Origin: JAVBUP01 sp031555175
GTDB lineage: Bacteria > Bacillota_I > Bacilli_A > Erysipelotrichales > Coprobacillaceae
Reading direction: 5' to 3'
NCBI GenBank assembly: GCA_031555175.1
Contig: JAVBUP010000051.1
Span: 1 to 22,346, forward strand
DNA: 22,346 nt
How positions within the stretch are numbered: position 1 is the stretch's first letter; every line of letters begins with the position of its first letter. This document shows, in pieces, positions 22,210 to 22,346 of this stretch. Below the pieces are notes generated by a model, which saw only the letters and a list, made by a program, of their open reading frames with translations, did no database searches and was not told the DNA's origin. The translations under genes and the position numbers were made by a program.

Positions 22210-22218
22210 CAGACTGTT

Positions 22219-22249
22219 GACAAAGTATTGAGGTACTTTGTCTTTTTTT
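22219..22249 (+). terminator. Terminator of the phosphoglycerol transferase gene
   Basis: GACAAAGTA (22219-22227), loop TTGAGG, TACTTTGTC (22234-22242), then TTTTTTT. Classic intrinsic terminator. Confidence 0.95.
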
Positions 22250-22273
22250 ATACAGTGATAAAAGGATATTTGA

Positions 22274-22292
22274 TATAATATAGATAGGTGAT
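22274..22292 (+). promoter_or_regulatory. Extended -10 and SD of the last gene
   Basis: TGA-TATAAT (-10 at 22274-22279), the same extended form as other promoters here, with no good -35 (TACAGT at 22251-22256). AGGTGAT SD at 22286-22292 leaves a near-leaderless distance to the ATG at 22297. Confidence 0.45.
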
Positions 22293-22296
22293 AACT

Positions 22297-22346
22297 ATGA
22301 TTTCTAAACATTCTAATGCGAATAAAAAAACGATGCAGATGGTTGA
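22297..22346 (+). CDS. Start of an unidentified gene (cut by window end)
   Basis: ATG at 22297 after AGGTGAT; 16 residues are visible, MISKHSNANKKTMQMV, and the frame is open to the window end. Too short to assign. The basic Lys/Asn-rich N-terminus would suit a cytosolic DNA-binding protein but proves nothing. Confidence 0.6.
   Translation, partial: MISKHSNANKKTMQMV

Overview
The window is about one third G+C, with strong AGGAGG/GGTGAT-type Shine-Dalgarno sites, extended -10 promoters, lipoproteins with Gram-positive lipoboxes, a PhoP/PhoR-type two-component system and an LTA-synthase-like enzyme. Together these point to a low-GC Bacillota (Firmicutes) chromosome. The gene mix (gut-type lipoprotein with InlB-like and GLUG-like repeats, PadR-HAAS-toastrack operon, 6-phospho-beta-glucosidase) fits an Erysipelotrichia/Turicibacter-like or neighbouring lineage, but that finer placement is only a guess. 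UGA does not appear to be used for Trp. No rRNA, tRNA or CRISPR was seen.

Layout. 1-140: 3' end of an IS3-family insertion sequence. 203-703 (-): Cys-rich protein with a fibronectin-III-like stretch. 868-1662 (+): HAD/Cof phosphatase. 1714-8263 (-): single genes or short operons, each closed by a clear hairpin terminator: PNPOx-family protein, TraB/GumN-like lipoprotein, GNAT acetyltransferase, GH1 6-phospho-beta-glycosidase, a TmrB-like kinase-fold protein followed by an AlkD-like HEAT protein, and a membrane-anchored Ig-like/polysaccharide deacetylase protein. 8431-10202 (+): three overlapping genes, PadR regulator, HAAS/DUF1700 membrane protein and toastrack/DUF4097 protein, read from a strong promoter that carries a 21-bp palindrome. 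10278-16635 (-): a complete phosphate-starvation operon, transcribed pstS-pstC-pstA-pstB-phoU-phoB-phoR, with Pho-box-like repeats upstream. 16768-19275 (-): a large surface lipoprotein. 19490-20569 (+): HSL-type esterase. 20659-22170 (+): LtaS/MdoB-like phosphoglycerol transferase. 22297-end (+): start of an unidentified gene.

How it works together. The pst/pho block forms one regulatory circuit. PstSCAB imports phosphate and PhoU relays uptake status. PhoR and PhoB lie at the distal end of the operon they probably control, giving positive autoregulation. A hairpin between pstS and pstC probably favours excess PstS. The PadR operon is probably an autorepressed envelope-stress module.

The most unusual observation is that PstS is circularly permuted relative to canonical PstS: the half carrying SREAGSGTRGAF comes first and the half carrying VAGSSSVSPL comes second, both intact. 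Other points worth a second look are a TraB-like lipoprotein lacking both GX2H histidines, a candidate PadR operator palindrome, phased repeats in the 19276-19489 divergent region, and a Cys-rich protein behind a promoter that resembles mother-cell sigma factor sites.
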